Shown here: positions 12,101-21,851 of the stretch, one piece after another | How the letters are laid out: each line of letters opens with the position of its first letter | How positions within the stretch are numbered: the first letter of the stretch is position 1 | DNA from: Lenzites betulinus | Lineage: Eukaryota > Basidiomycota > Agaricomycetes > Polyporales > Polyporaceae | Assembly (NCBI GenBank): GCA_022264855.1 | Contig: JABYQU010000017.1 | Location: 536,693-600,692, forward strand | Length of the DNA: 64,000 nt | Direction of reading: 5' to 3' | Made by a program: the position numbers and the translations under genes | The notes under the pieces: model-generated | Seen by the model: the letters and a program-made list of their open reading frames with translations, nothing else | The model's database searches: none | Told to the model about the DNA's origin: nothing

Positions 12101-13919
12101 CCGCGAGGAGCGTCCCTCGCGCAAGGGCTCGTTGGCGACGGGAGACTCCGTCGGGGATAAGGGGAAGAAACGCAAGCGCGACGATGACCCATTGCGAAAC
12201 GTCCCGGCGGCTGCAGCGAAGGGCTTCGTGAGCGTCAGAGAGCTGCTGGTCAAGAACGGCGGCGCGAAACGGACGAAGAAGCTGGAACAGGTGGATCTTG
12301 AGCATGCAGATGAGGACGATTCGGACGACGAAGAGATCGAAGCGGGCAGCGTGTTCGTTGGGCCACGGAGGGCCGCCTCGACGTCAGCGGTGACGGACAC
12401 GGGCAAGGGGAAGGGCAAAGGGACGAAAGCGTTGGCTCGAAGTAAGACCGCGACCGGTTCGAGCAAGAAGGCTGCAGCGAAACCTCGGAAGAAGCTCACG
12501 AAAGCCTCCACTTCGACTCAACTGGAGCGTGTATCCGAAGACGACTCTGACGACGAAGCCATTGAGCGCGGACTCAAGCTCGCCAAGTCTGCATCAGCCC
12601 AGCGCAAATCGTCATCCAAGAAGAAATCTGCATTTGCGGAGGAAGTTAGTGAACGATATAGCTCTCCCGATATACCCCTCGACCATTCTATCATCGACAT
12701 CACTACGCCGGACGTCCCGACAAAACGTTCAAACGCTGCGATGCTCTTCTCGTCCCCCGACCGCCCTATCAGGTCGAAGCGACCTGTATATCGCGATGGC
12801 CTGCGAAGTTCCTCGCCGGAACACCCTTTGCAGACCGCGTCGAGGAGTACAAGCATCAGCAAGAAACAATCTCAGTCAGGCGAAAGCTCACGCCCACCCG
12901 GCCGATCTACGACTCCGTCTTCCCGCGGCGTCTCATCTGAGGTGCTGGTCGACGACGCAGAACCAGAGAAGGCGGCAGGAGATGATAGCATGGCATGGCT
13001 CATCGAAGATGATGACGATCCGGACCTCGCATTGATGTCCTCCTCACCCTCTCAGTCTCGGAAGATAGCAGAAAGTCTTGCGTTATCCGACGACGAGCCG
13101 CTCTTCCTCGACTCATCCCCGCCTCGCAAGCGGTCACCTTCATCCGACTGGCCAGAGTTCCTCGATGACATCCCGGTCGATGACATCACGGAACCCAGCC
13201 CCTCACCACCAGACGGAGCGCAGCAAGCGCAAATGACTACAATGGGCCCTCCAGCACTACCAGCCCGCGTCCTCGCCAACCCCTCACCGTCGCGCTCAGA
13301 CGACCTACCGCCCGAACCCACCTTCGCCGTCCGCCGCCCCGGCGCCAACGCCAAAAAGCGCGTCGCCTCCGAAGCCCTCGACGTCGACTCCTCCCCCCTC
13401 AGCATGCCGCCCCCCTCACAACGGCGCCTCCGGCGCGAGCGCCCGCCCTCCCGCTCGCCCACCCCGCCCCCGCAACACCCGAAGCGGAAGAAGCGCAGGT
13501 TCGCGGACGCGATGGACGCGCAGCGGCACAACCCGTGGATCGACCTCGAGGCGACACACTCGGGCGACGAGCTCAGCGGCGGCGGCTCATCCGAGCCCGC
13601 GCTCGACAGCGACGACCGGATGTTCCTCGCGTCGCCCGGGCAGACGCAGCTCTCGCCGTCGTACGACCAGGCTGCGGTGTACCGCCGGAGTCTCCTCACG
13701 CAGGCCCCGGGGGCCGGCCCAGTGTTTGCGCGCGGGCCGGTGAGGCGCGGGCGTGCGGCGTTTGGTCCCAGTCGCGCGGGGCCGTCGCGCTATGGGAGGG
13801 CGGCGACGAGTTCGCCGGCGGGGAATGAGGAGGAGCCGGATGAGTACGAGTTTGGGAGCTTCGTGGTGGAGGACGATAAGGATGTTTCGATGTCGGGCGC
13901 GCCGTCGAGCGACTACTAA
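9191..13919 (+). CDS. MPH1: FANCM/Mph1 family DNA helicase
   Basis: Multi-exon gene of roughly 1,250-1,300 codons. An acidic N-terminus ([15 protein letters not shown]) precedes a superfamily 2 helicase core: [20 protein letters not shown] with motif I LPTGLGKT, motif Ia [13 protein letters not shown], motif II DEAH split by an intron after IVLIVI, motif III LTATPGG, then a helical insert (about 10,990-11,420), motif [21 protein letters not shown], motif [16 protein letters not shown] and motif [11 protein letters not shown]. This order and the [10 protein letters not shown] signature identify Mph1/FANCM, a nuclear 3'-5' translocase that remodels D-loops and stalled forks. The C-terminal 600 residues (12,100-13,919) are disordered, with many acidic SDDE patches and basic clusters, in one long exon. 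The join after 9942 appears to need a 4-nt microexon (10008-10011), described separately. Confidence 0.93.
10008..10011 (+). other. Candidate 4-nt microexon (CCCG)
   Basis: Exon 1 of the helicase ends at 9942 with two bases (GG) of a codon. Joining it directly to the exon at 10061 gives a stop within five codons. Using an acceptor at TCGTCAG (10001-10007) and a donor GTACGT (10012) includes only CCCG. It restores the frame into [20 protein letters not shown], which is conserved Mph1 sequence. Seen in sequence; not proven by transcripts. Confidence 0.55.
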
Positions 13920-14078
13920 TGTTTTGGGTCATAACTGAGTACTGAGAAGAGGGAATGTGAATTTGAATCGTGCGATCGTATGTTGTAGTATATTATACGT
14001 ATACCTATCCATTATATAGTTGAATATCGTACTCCGTGGCGTTTGAAGTGCACCTTGTACCGTACTAGAGGTCGCAGG
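13920..14078. other. Convergent 3' gap
   Basis: Short AT-rich region between the helicase stop and the stop of the Ind1 gene. It contains TATATAGTTGAATATC-type sequence near 14010-14030, suitable for 3' processing. No gene seen. Confidence 0.4.
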
Positions 14079-15411
14079 CTACTTCGACAAGAACTGCCAC
14101 ACTTTGCCTGCGACGCCCGCCATCGTCTCTCTCCACTCCTTCCCGCCAGGATCGATCGTCCCGTCTGCCCCCGCCGTGCTATGCAGCGCGTAGGGTACCC
14201 CGCAGTCGCCGCCCCGACTTACTCCGGGGACGAGCGGCAGCTCTCCGAGGACGTCCACCCCGAATTGCGCTGCTGTCGCGCGGAACGCCGCCGGGGGCCC
14301 GAAGAGCTCGTGCGGAGTCGTGCAGGACGGACAGATGAAGTGCGACTCGTTCAGGAGAAGGCCGACGATCTATGGTGTATACACTTAGTAAGATTCGTGA
14401 TATAGCGGGACAGGAGGAGAACGACGCACCGGCACGGACACCTTCTGGAACATGGACACGCCCTTCCGGACGTCGGTGAGCGCGACGTCCTGTGGCGTCG
14501 ACACGATCACAGCGCCTGCGGATCGCAGCCGTCAGTCTATACATCCATGTTCCACGTGGTGGGCGCACTGACCGTCGACGTTCACAAGCTGCCCGAGTGT
14601 GAGCGGGACGTCGCCCGTGCCTGGCGGCATGTCGATGACGAGGACGTCGAGGCCCGCGCCGCCGGCGGAGTCGCGCCAATCGACGTCGAACAGGAGCTGC
14701 TGCACGGCCTTTTGCACCATGAGCCCGCGCCAGACGACGGCGGTGTCTGCGGACGAGTCTGTGCCTGGGGCTTTCGGGAGGAGGAAGCCCATGGACATGC
14801 ACGGGAGCCCGTGGTTCACGATGGGCACAATCGCCCCGGCTGCACGAGGGGATTTTTGATTAGATGTGGGGCTAAGTAACGGTGGAGGCGGAGGCAGAGG
14901 AACGTACCGTCTGTGAGTTGGGGCTCCTCTGCGGTTTCGAGGGCCATGAGTTTCGGTATCGAAGGACCGAAGATGTCAAGGTCGAGGATGCCCACGCGGG
15001 GACGCTGCCGCGGTGCATGCTCCGCATTCATCGCCAACGCGAACGCCAGGTTCACTGTAGAATTGACGTGCGGAATGAACATCGTTGACAATTCGGGTAT
15101 TGAACGAGCGCATCTTACCAGCAACGGTACTCTTGCCCACGCCGCCTTTGCCGCTGGCGACAGCGAGCACTTTTGTGACATTGGGCAAGGATCGTTTCTG
15201 TATTGGGCCGCCTTTGCGGGGCATCTGGGGCGGAGGGCCCGGACGTCTTGGAAGGCCCTTCATTACTCAGTAGTCAGCGTATGCTGCATGACGTATGCCA
15301 AGTGCGCGAGCTCACTAGTGGATTTTCATGCTGTCGCGGTATTCCCGATGAGAAACATCGAACCGTCAGCCTGCTCGAGACTGCACGAGACGCGGTCTTT
15401 CTGGCGAACAT
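14079..15411 (-). CDS. IND1: Mitochondrial Fe-S P-loop protein Ind1 (NUBPL/Mrp family)
   Basis: Several exons on the minus strand. The ATG at 15411 opens [20 protein letters not shown], a basic serine-rich peptide typical of a mitochondrial presequence. It then continues [13 protein letters not shown] and [20 protein letters not shown]. The deviant Walker A is [10 protein letters not shown], followed by NLAFALA, then [13 protein letters not shown], the segment MSMGFLLP, the switch [39 protein letters not shown], and the Cys pair [14 protein letters not shown]. All these mark Mrp/NBP35 ATPases that carry and pass on a 4Fe-4S cluster. The presequence and the short form place it with Ind1, which helps assemble respiratory complex I, rather than cytosolic Nbp35/Cfd1. 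It ends GKVWQFLSK at 14079. One intron (about 15,260-15,310) lies between the presequence and the body. Confidence 0.92.
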
Positions 15412-15577
15412 ACTACTAACGCCGCGACAAGCTGGTCGCAACGAGAGTGAGACTCACGTGGTTCCTGCGCCACAACGCCTGCGACTGTAGCAGACGCTCA
15501 TCTTGAAAAGGCAACTCTCTAGGAACGTCTCCTCTGTCGGTGCGCTTCAGATGCCCAAGGCCCGCACAGATTATGTA

Positions 15578-16036
15578 TTATTGTATGCTGGCTGTATCAA
15601 AGGGCTGCGAGCTATGATTATGTTCACGAAGAGAAGAGGCACCATCGCGTTTTGATAAGACGGTGGCTGATGTGATGATACCTGTGGTAGAGCAGGAAGT
15701 TCGAACACTATCAGCACCGCCGCCCACAGCTCTCCTGCAGCGTTGGTGTGTCTCCGAGCCTGGGCATTGATGCGTGTATAGTACCTTCGGCTTGAGAGTG
15801 CCGTTGTGTGTCAGACCGCACCCGGCCTTGGCCGAGAAGGCACGGCAAGTATACTCAAGATTGGAGAGAAGTTCGTCGTGGTTGATGCGTCCGAGTACTG
15901 CTACCGATGTTCGTTCAAATTTCGAGGGGTCGTCCCCACCGTCCCACACACAGACGTAAGTAATGCCCTGCGCCGACGCTGCTGGGAATGTTGAGCCGGA
16001 GGGCAGAACACAGGGGGCGGGATGGAGTGTTGCCAA
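15578..16036 (-). CDS. Hypothetical small protein
   Basis: Open frame of 152 codons between the Ind1 gene and the LysM gene. I do not recognise it. The part MATLHPAPCVLPSGSTFP ... GITYVCVWDGGDDPSKF ... INHDELLSNLEYTCRAF looks protein-like. A 50-nt GT-AG candidate intron near 15,735-15,785 would replace the C-terminus with a short tail, KESCGRRC. No signal peptide or domain is evident. It could share a promoter with the divergent LysM gene at 16313. Reported because of length and composition only. Confidence 0.3.
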   Translation of the reverse strand: MATLHPAPCVLPSGSTFPAASAQGITYVCVWDGGDDPSKFERTSVAVLGRINHDELLSNLEYTCRAFSAKAGCGLTHNGTLKPKVLYTHQCPGSETHQRCRRAVGGGADSVRTSCSTTGIITSATVLSKRDGASSLREHNHSSQPFDTASIQ

Positions 16037-16312
16037 GGAGATATAGGGACGAGAGATTCGCGGGCGGCTGCGGGCTTATGAGGCGATCGAATCAGGAGAG
16101 TGCCCGGATAGCCTGCCAAGTGATCCCACAAGCGCCCATCTCAAAGTCTCCTCGCGCCGCCCTTCTCCTCCCTCTCATCTTCCCTCCATCCCCGACGCCT
16201 CCAGCGACGCCCCCGACGACTCCAGCGGCCTCCCGTCCCAGCTTCGTCCTTCGTTACTCGTACTGCTCGAACATATACACTCGTTACCCTTCGTCTTCTT
16301 CCCTCTGAAGCC

Positions 16313-17074
16313 ATGTTCGCCCGCTCCGTCGTCGCAGCTTTCGTTGCCGTCCCTTTTGTCGCCCAGGGTGCGTCATCCCCTAGTTTATGTGTTTGTGCAG
16401 GGCGGTCATACTAACATGCGGGCGGATTAGTTGCCTTCGCGGCTTCCTGCACCCGCTCGTACACCGTCAAGGAAGGTGACTGGTGCGACACCATCTCCGC
16501 TGCCAACAACGCCTCCACGTGCGTACACTGTGTTTGTTTGCTCGCGTCACCAAGCGATTGACGTCCTTCATCTCCAGCTACCAGCTCGCTGTCGTGAACC
16601 CTTCCATCGACTCGTCCTGCACGAACCTCGAGGTCGGCCAGACCCTCTGCCTCGGTACTGAGGGCGAGGACTGCCAGAACACCCACGTCGTCCAGTCGGG
16701 CGACGACTGCGATGTTCTGACCGGCACTTTCAACATCAACTCTACCATGCTCTACGCAAACAACCCGCAGATCGACTCGGAGTGCACCAACCTCTACGTT
16801 GGCGAGGTGCGTGCCGTCTTGGTCTCCCCGCACACCGCGCGCGGGCGCTGATCGTTGCTTGGCTCGGGCGTTTGTGCTGCGTTTTCAGGTTGTCTGCGTT
16901 GCGAACACCGTCGCCGTCCCTGCCGTCCCCTCCGGCAGCGCGACCCCTGCGGTGGTCATCCCCACCACGGCCGTCCCCGTCAAGACCACCAGCGTCGCGG
17001 CGACGTCGACTTCCGCGGCACCCGAGCCTACGGAGACCGACGACGAGGACTTGCCCTGGTGCGACGAGCTCTAA
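16313..17074 (+). CDS. Secreted protein with two LysM domains
   Basis: Four exons, with introns 16368-16430, 16519-16577 and 16807-16888. The product starts MFARSVVAAFVAVPFVAQVA, a clear signal peptide with likely cleavage near AFA-ASC. Two LysM (CBM50) domains follow: SYTVKEGDWCDTISAANNAS ... NPSIDSSCTNLEVGQTLCL, and THVVQSGDDCDVLTGTFNIN ... NPQIDSECTNLYVGEVVCV. Each carries the fungal-type paired cysteines. A Thr/Ser/Pro/Val linker, probably O-glycosylated, leads to the C-terminal end DEDLPWCDEL. Fungal LysM proteins bind chitin oligomers outside the cell; some protect hyphae from chitinases or mask chitin. Whether this one acts as an effector or as a wall protein cannot be told from sequence. 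Confidence 0.92.
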
Positions 17075-17466
17075 GCTGGTCGTCTCCTTTCTTGTCTCGG
17101 AGAGGCCGCTCTTCGCCGCCTTCCCTTCGTCTTGACGGCCGCTCGCCTCCCACGATCTCCTGTCTACCTTACAATCCCTCGCACTGTTTCTCCTCACATA
17201 CCCCCGCGCAGCGTTAGCCTGCTCGTTCGCCCTTTGTCATCCGATAATCGTGCATGTCGTGTAGATAGCTCTGAGGGCTCATCGGTCGGTTTGCATGCCA
17301 CAATGTTGAACATCGCCGGGGTCCGCGGTACCCCGGATTTCGAACGTCCCCGAGTAGCGTGATGTGTGCATGTTTGAGACCGAAAGCGAAGATGGATGCG
17401 AAGCTAGCAAATACAGTGAGAGAGCGGGAGCGTACACACCACATCGATTACATGTCCATCCCTGTG
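17075..17466. other. Convergent gap between LysM and PSF1 genes
   Basis: 392 bp with the two 3' ends. No conserved reading frame seen. The first half is CT-rich and is probably the 3' untranslated region of the LysM gene. Confidence 0.4.
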
Positions 17467-18261
17467 TCACGACTCCTCCAAGTAACCCTGCACGATGAGG
17501 TGCTCGATGTCCGACCTGCGCACCAGAAACCGATGTCCCCGCTTGAAGTCGATCGCCCCAAGCTCAGTGTGGACGACGCCGCAGTCGCGCACGACGCGCA
17601 CATGCACCTGCAGGTCCTTCGGCGGATGCGCGATCGGCGCGAGCAGATCGATGTCCTCCGTCACGCCGTCGCCCGCCCCGCCCCCCGCGCCCGCGAAGCC
17701 CCCAGCGGACGAGAACGCGTCGACGCGCAGCCGGAGAAGTGAATCCGCGTAGTTGCGCAGGAAATCCACCTCGTGTGGGGACAGCTTCGAGCGCACGTCC
17801 TGCGGTGCGGCGCCCGCGCCCATCGCAGCCGCGGTCGCCGCAGCAGCCGCCGCCTGCGCGTTCGCGTTCGGTCCTGCGTTCGCGTTCGCGGCGGCGGGGG
17901 GGAGGGAGAGGAGGAGCGGGAGCGCGCCGCCGACGGACCAGTAGAGGTCCTTGAGGAACTCGAGGCGGTGGTGGTGGTACGCGAGCAGGCAGCGCTTGTT
18001 GCGGAGGATCGCGGTCTGGTAGAGGAGCACGGTCGGCATGTACGCGTTTTCCGCGGGCGCGGGCGCAGGGTCGTCGCCGTCGGGGGCCGCGGCGGAGCGG
18101 GCGAGGGTGGCCTCGATGCGGGCCTCGAGGTCGCGCTGCTCGCGGACGATGGCGCGGACGAGGACGTCGTTGTATTTGAGGAGGCTGTTCGTCGCGGTCG
18201 ACCGGCGCGACTCGGTGAGCAGCTGGGTCGCGAGGTCGCCGTACTGGCTGGAGCTGTTCAT
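17467..18261 (-). CDS. PSF1: GINS complex subunit Psf1
   Basis: Single exon of 264 codons. It starts MNSSSQYGDLATQLLTESRR, continues KYNDVLVRAIVREQRDLEAR and YQTAILRNKRCLLAYHHHRL with EFLKDLYWSVGG, then LSPHEVDFLRNYADSLLRLR, and ends in a small beta domain with VVRDCGVVHTELGAIDFKRG and RFLVRRSDIEHLIVQGYLEE. These are the A- and B-domain hallmarks of Psf1, a subunit of the Sld5-Psf1-Psf2-Psf3 tetramer that activates the CMG replicative helicase. At 264 residues it is longer than the usual 200 or so because of an Ala/Asn/Pro-rich insert near residues 115-150 and a Gly-rich loop near 190. It is very GC-rich (some stretches over 75 percent), unlike its neighbours. Confidence 0.95.
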   Translation of the reverse strand: MNSSSQYGDLATQLLTESRRSTATNSLLKYNDVLVRAIVREQRDLEARIEATLARSAAAPDGDDPAPAPAENAYMPTVLLYQTAILRNKRCLLAYHHHRLEFLKDLYWSVGGALPLLLSLPPAAANANAGPNANAQAAAAAATAAAMGAGAAPQDVRSKLSPHEVDFLRNYADSLLRLRVDAFSSAGGFAGAGGGAGDGVTEDIDLLAPIAHPPKDLQVHVRVVRDCGVVHTELGAIDFKRGHRFLVRRSDIEHLIVQGYLEES

Positions 18262-18678
18262 CCGGGCGACGGCGTGGTGGCGGCGGGCGGGAGCAAAAGT
18301 ACTTGGGCGGCGCGTCGCGAGCCGTCACGCTGCATCACGTATCGTCACGCTACATCATCGCGCCCACATTGTCCTGAGGCGCCCGCTGCGCAGCGCCTTC
18401 GCCTACCACAACTGCAGGGTGTGAGGGACATCCCTGTCGTTGCAACGTATTGTTCGCGAGCCGGAAATTTTCAGGTTTAGAATACAGGTAAGCAGCACAG
18501 GTCAACTACTTCCGCTATCACACCCCTTAAGCCCACGACTGTATCATACACCATACAGAGAACAAAGGCACTGGTAGTGTGTCAGTGACCCTGCGCCGAG
18601 CTTATGCAACTGTCAGCTTGCTGTATGCATTTCAAGATAGGGATCTCGGACCTACCGTCATTGGCGACTGTTCAACGT
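18262..18678. other. Intergenic region
   Basis: 417 bp between the start of PSF1 (-) and the 3' end of the RBR gene (-). It must hold the PSF1 promoter. I see no coding signal and no TATA box. Confidence 0.4.
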
Positions 18679-19867
18679 TCATCTCTTGCAGATCCCACCG
18701 CATTTCCCCCACAGGCTTCCGCACAGGTAGCAGAATTGGGCCCCGCATATGCAGTTCATGTGCGGACAGCCTTCCCGGCGTTCTACCAGAAACTTGCACG
18801 AGACGCAACGCTGCCAGCCTCGCTCCGCGGCCATGTCCAGGACCGGTCCCTCTCCGGCCTCTTGGCAGGCCTCTCCCGGGTGCGCGTGCCCCCCGCAACC
18901 CGCGCATGTACGCTCCACGCAATTGACACAGCGCAGGGTGCTGGGGGCGAGACTGTGTGATCCGAGGAAGGACGAGCAACTATGGCAGTACACCCGGTCC
19001 CCGGCAGGCACTTGGAACTCGCGCATCTTCTCCTGGTATTCGCGGACGAGGACGCGGTCCAGGTGCTCATCGGCGATCGACAACTCGACCCGAACATGGC
19101 AGCACTGGGGAGGCTCGAAGAGCGATTTGGCCGCCACCGCGTTCTCGAACATCTCCCGCAGACAGGCCAGGTCCAGCGCGTGGGCGCAGTCAAGACGCAC
19201 AAACTTCCCGGAGATGCTGTCGCCGCAGATGGCGCAGGCCTCTGGCGGGGAGGGATCCTCTGTCGGGTATTCAGGTCCGTCGTATGATTGAGATTCTTGC
19301 TCCTCTTCTTCGACGGCGTCCTCGCATGACGAGGCGTCCCAACGATGTTCCGCAACCGTTAACATCACCTGAGTGCTCTGCGCCCGAAAGAGTGGCTGTT
19401 CGCTATATGTCGTTATCAGACGTTTCGATTCGCGAAGTGGGTATGATGGTTGCTCACTCGCCGCTGTATGCATTGTTCACCGAGCCGCGCCCCCGTCTCC
19501 CTAAACGAGGGGCCGCTCGCGGCGGCAGAGGCCTCCCTGCAGAAAGAGCGAGCGCGCACGCGTGATCGTGGCGCGCTGTCTCTTCCATCTCGAACAGCCT
19601 TTCCAGAAGTTCTTCGCTGTCGTAGCGTTCGCGCTTGTAGTCCTTGCATATGTTGAGCAGCCCCTCCGCTTCCTCTGAGAACAGGAGCAGCGCGACATCG
19701 CGGTCGCTGCGCGCTGCTGCTGCGGCTCCTTTCGCGTGTTGCTGCTGCAGATCGTCGATGTCGCGCACGCGAAGCTCAGAGATGTGCTCGAGCAGCTCAG
19801 AGATGCCGTCGAGGGGGGCCCGGGGGGAACCGCTCTGGGAAGAGGACGAAGTGGATGAGCTTGCCAT
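18679..19867 (-). CDS. RBR (RING-between-RING) E3 ubiquitin ligase, copy 1
   Basis: At least two exons on the minus strand: the first starts at 19867 (MASSSTSSSSQSGSPRAPLD), and an intron of about 55 nt near 19,405-19,457 follows NNAYSGE. RING1 is CAICGDSISGKFVRLDCAHA ... CLREMFENAV; the IBR part is RVYCHSCSSFLG ... LRCVNCVERTCAGCGGHAH; RING2 is WQRCVSCKFLVERREGCPHM with NCICGAQFCYLCGSLWGKCG. The cysteine of REGCPHM is where RBR ligases place their thioester-forming catalytic cysteine, so the enzyme looks active. RBR ligases accept ubiquitin from an E2 on that cysteine before passing it to the target. The N-terminal half is helical and Glu-rich. A relative lies at 30,017-31,413. Confidence 0.88.
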
Positions 19868-21851
19868 CCTGGTGGTGGTGCTTCAGGTTCGTGAGCGTGC
19901 TATGAATATGCAGGCGTGTTCCGTCTATAAGACGCCTACCGCAGCTTGAGGCTGCAGCTCCAAGCAGCAGGAGCTGCAGGTAGTACTGCAGCAGCAGCAT
20001 CGATGCCTGCCAGTGTACTCCTCCTTCTCACGCACGCGGTCCCGCAGCTCGCTATCGCAGGGCTGGCTGCTAGCACTGAATGGAATGCTACCGCAGCGCT
20101 TGCCTTTGGCGGTTCCTGCTAGTAAATTGGGCCCAGCCAAGAGCCTGGAGGTGATTTAATTGTAGCCCAATCTTTTACGGCGGATTCCGGCCCATGGAGT
20201 AAGTTTGGGCCTACGCTTGAACAAGGCCACAGTTGTGCATGTCAGCAAGTCACTTGTAGGTCAAAATATCCGTACCTTGAATCAGTCCGGTAACAGTACC
20301 TAGCTAGACGTACCCGTTGAACAGCTCCAACGCTATCACTGGCACCCTAAGTGGACAGGTGCTCCGCGCAATGCAATCGGCTCCTAATACGTTGCCTTTC
20401 GGTGACGCAACACATGATATACCAGATTGAAAGGCATGGAAGGATTTCCGTCGAAGGGGAAGAACGAGAGAAGAATGATGTTCACCCCCACAGTAGTACG
20501 AGTAATTATATCTACACCCACTAAGAAAAGAGGCTACTGAACTGCGCCAACTCCACAGGCTAGCCCGCACGCAAGCGTGGAAGTGCAGCGCTCCACCAAA
20601 AAACAACAACAAAAAAGTTGGCTCGCGCACGGCTGCTGTATCAAGCACATTCCGCCAGCTCAATCATAACTGTATGTTTCCCCGAGGCGAGACAGGACCC
20701 GATATGCGTCTAAAGTCTTCCGAGCCATCAATACATCATAACTTGAAGCGCGCACGTGGCAATATATAGATGCCTATTACTATTAGGCGCCTTTCCCGTT
20801 CTGGGTCGGACTCGGACTCGGGAGTATCGTTCTCTTTGAACGTGTGCTACATGCTGCTGTCTACACTCTACTCACTATGCACCGTCGCATCACCAACATC
20901 GTTGGTAGTCTCTGCGAGAGTGCGTCAGCGCACATTGATATTGTGACTCATGTCCATTTTTATGTTCACAAGCGTCGGCTGCCACGCGTGTTCACTCGAA
21001 CCTGAGGCCTGAAGGCCGACCTGATGCAACTTGAACTAGCAGCCAGCATTTTGAGCCGCCACCCCAAGTACCGCTCGCAAGTATATCTTATCGCGATGAC
21101 GTGCGGCGCGGTTCATTCTATGCGTGCTGTACGTAGCGGCCTCGGTCCCGCTGCGTTGTCGTTCAAGGAAGCCCCATGAGCGGTTCGAATCGATTCGCTA
21201 ACATCTTCAATGCCCTTCAGGACGGTCAAAACATGATTATGTACACAGCGTCGTCCCTAGATATTTACCATCGATCCTGTGGTCCTCAAGCGGGCGCGCT
21301 GCTCACCCGTATAGCAGCCGTCATCATCGACCGGCCGCGGGCGCAGGCAAGTGTCCGTGTATGTACCAGTGCTCCACGCATATTGTCTAACCAATAGACA
21401 GGAAACCAAATTTCATGGAAACAGCTTTGCAGGTGTCGACTCCTCCAGGGGGGGGGGCATTATCTTCACAGTACTGGTTCGCCGAGTTCAGATACCCTCG
21501 GTCTAACGGCTCTTCCCCGACATTCGCGCCGGGCTCACCGCCACCATTATTACTGGCCTATGACACTCTTCACGAAGGGCGCATGCGCTTAGGCTTCCGG
21601 GGCGGCATAGACGGTCCTTATGCAGCCGTTGACCCCAAGGCGCCGGGGCGGCCCTGGATGGTTGCGCCAGCTCTCGAATATGACAAGTCCGCAAGTTCGG
21701 CCGTTGCTCTCCCTCATCACTGCTTTCGTTTAACCTCCCCCAATTACTTTATAGCATCGGTCTCCAGCCCCTAGCTTCCCCTCCTTGTTGGTCCACCGTC
21801 CTACCTTGAAGCCCCCCCTCTACACCGACCTCCACCCCGGTAGACCCCGCC
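19868..21851. other. Intergenic region, nothing convincing
   Basis: About 2 kb between the RBR gene and the DUF6534 gene. Open frames here (for example 20,304-20,663 on minus and 21,415-21,774 on plus) show no domain, no splice-supported extension and unbalanced composition, so I do not call them. CTGCAG-rich words around 19,960-20,000 form a small local repeat. Confidence 0.5.

Noticed and set aside
20304..20663. 119-codon minus-strand frame
   Set aside because: No domain, no neighbouring exon with splice support, and unusual amino-acid make-up.
21415..21774. 119-codon plus-strand frame before the DUF6534 gene
   Set aside because: Looks partly protein-like but has no recognisable motif, and no splice partner was found.
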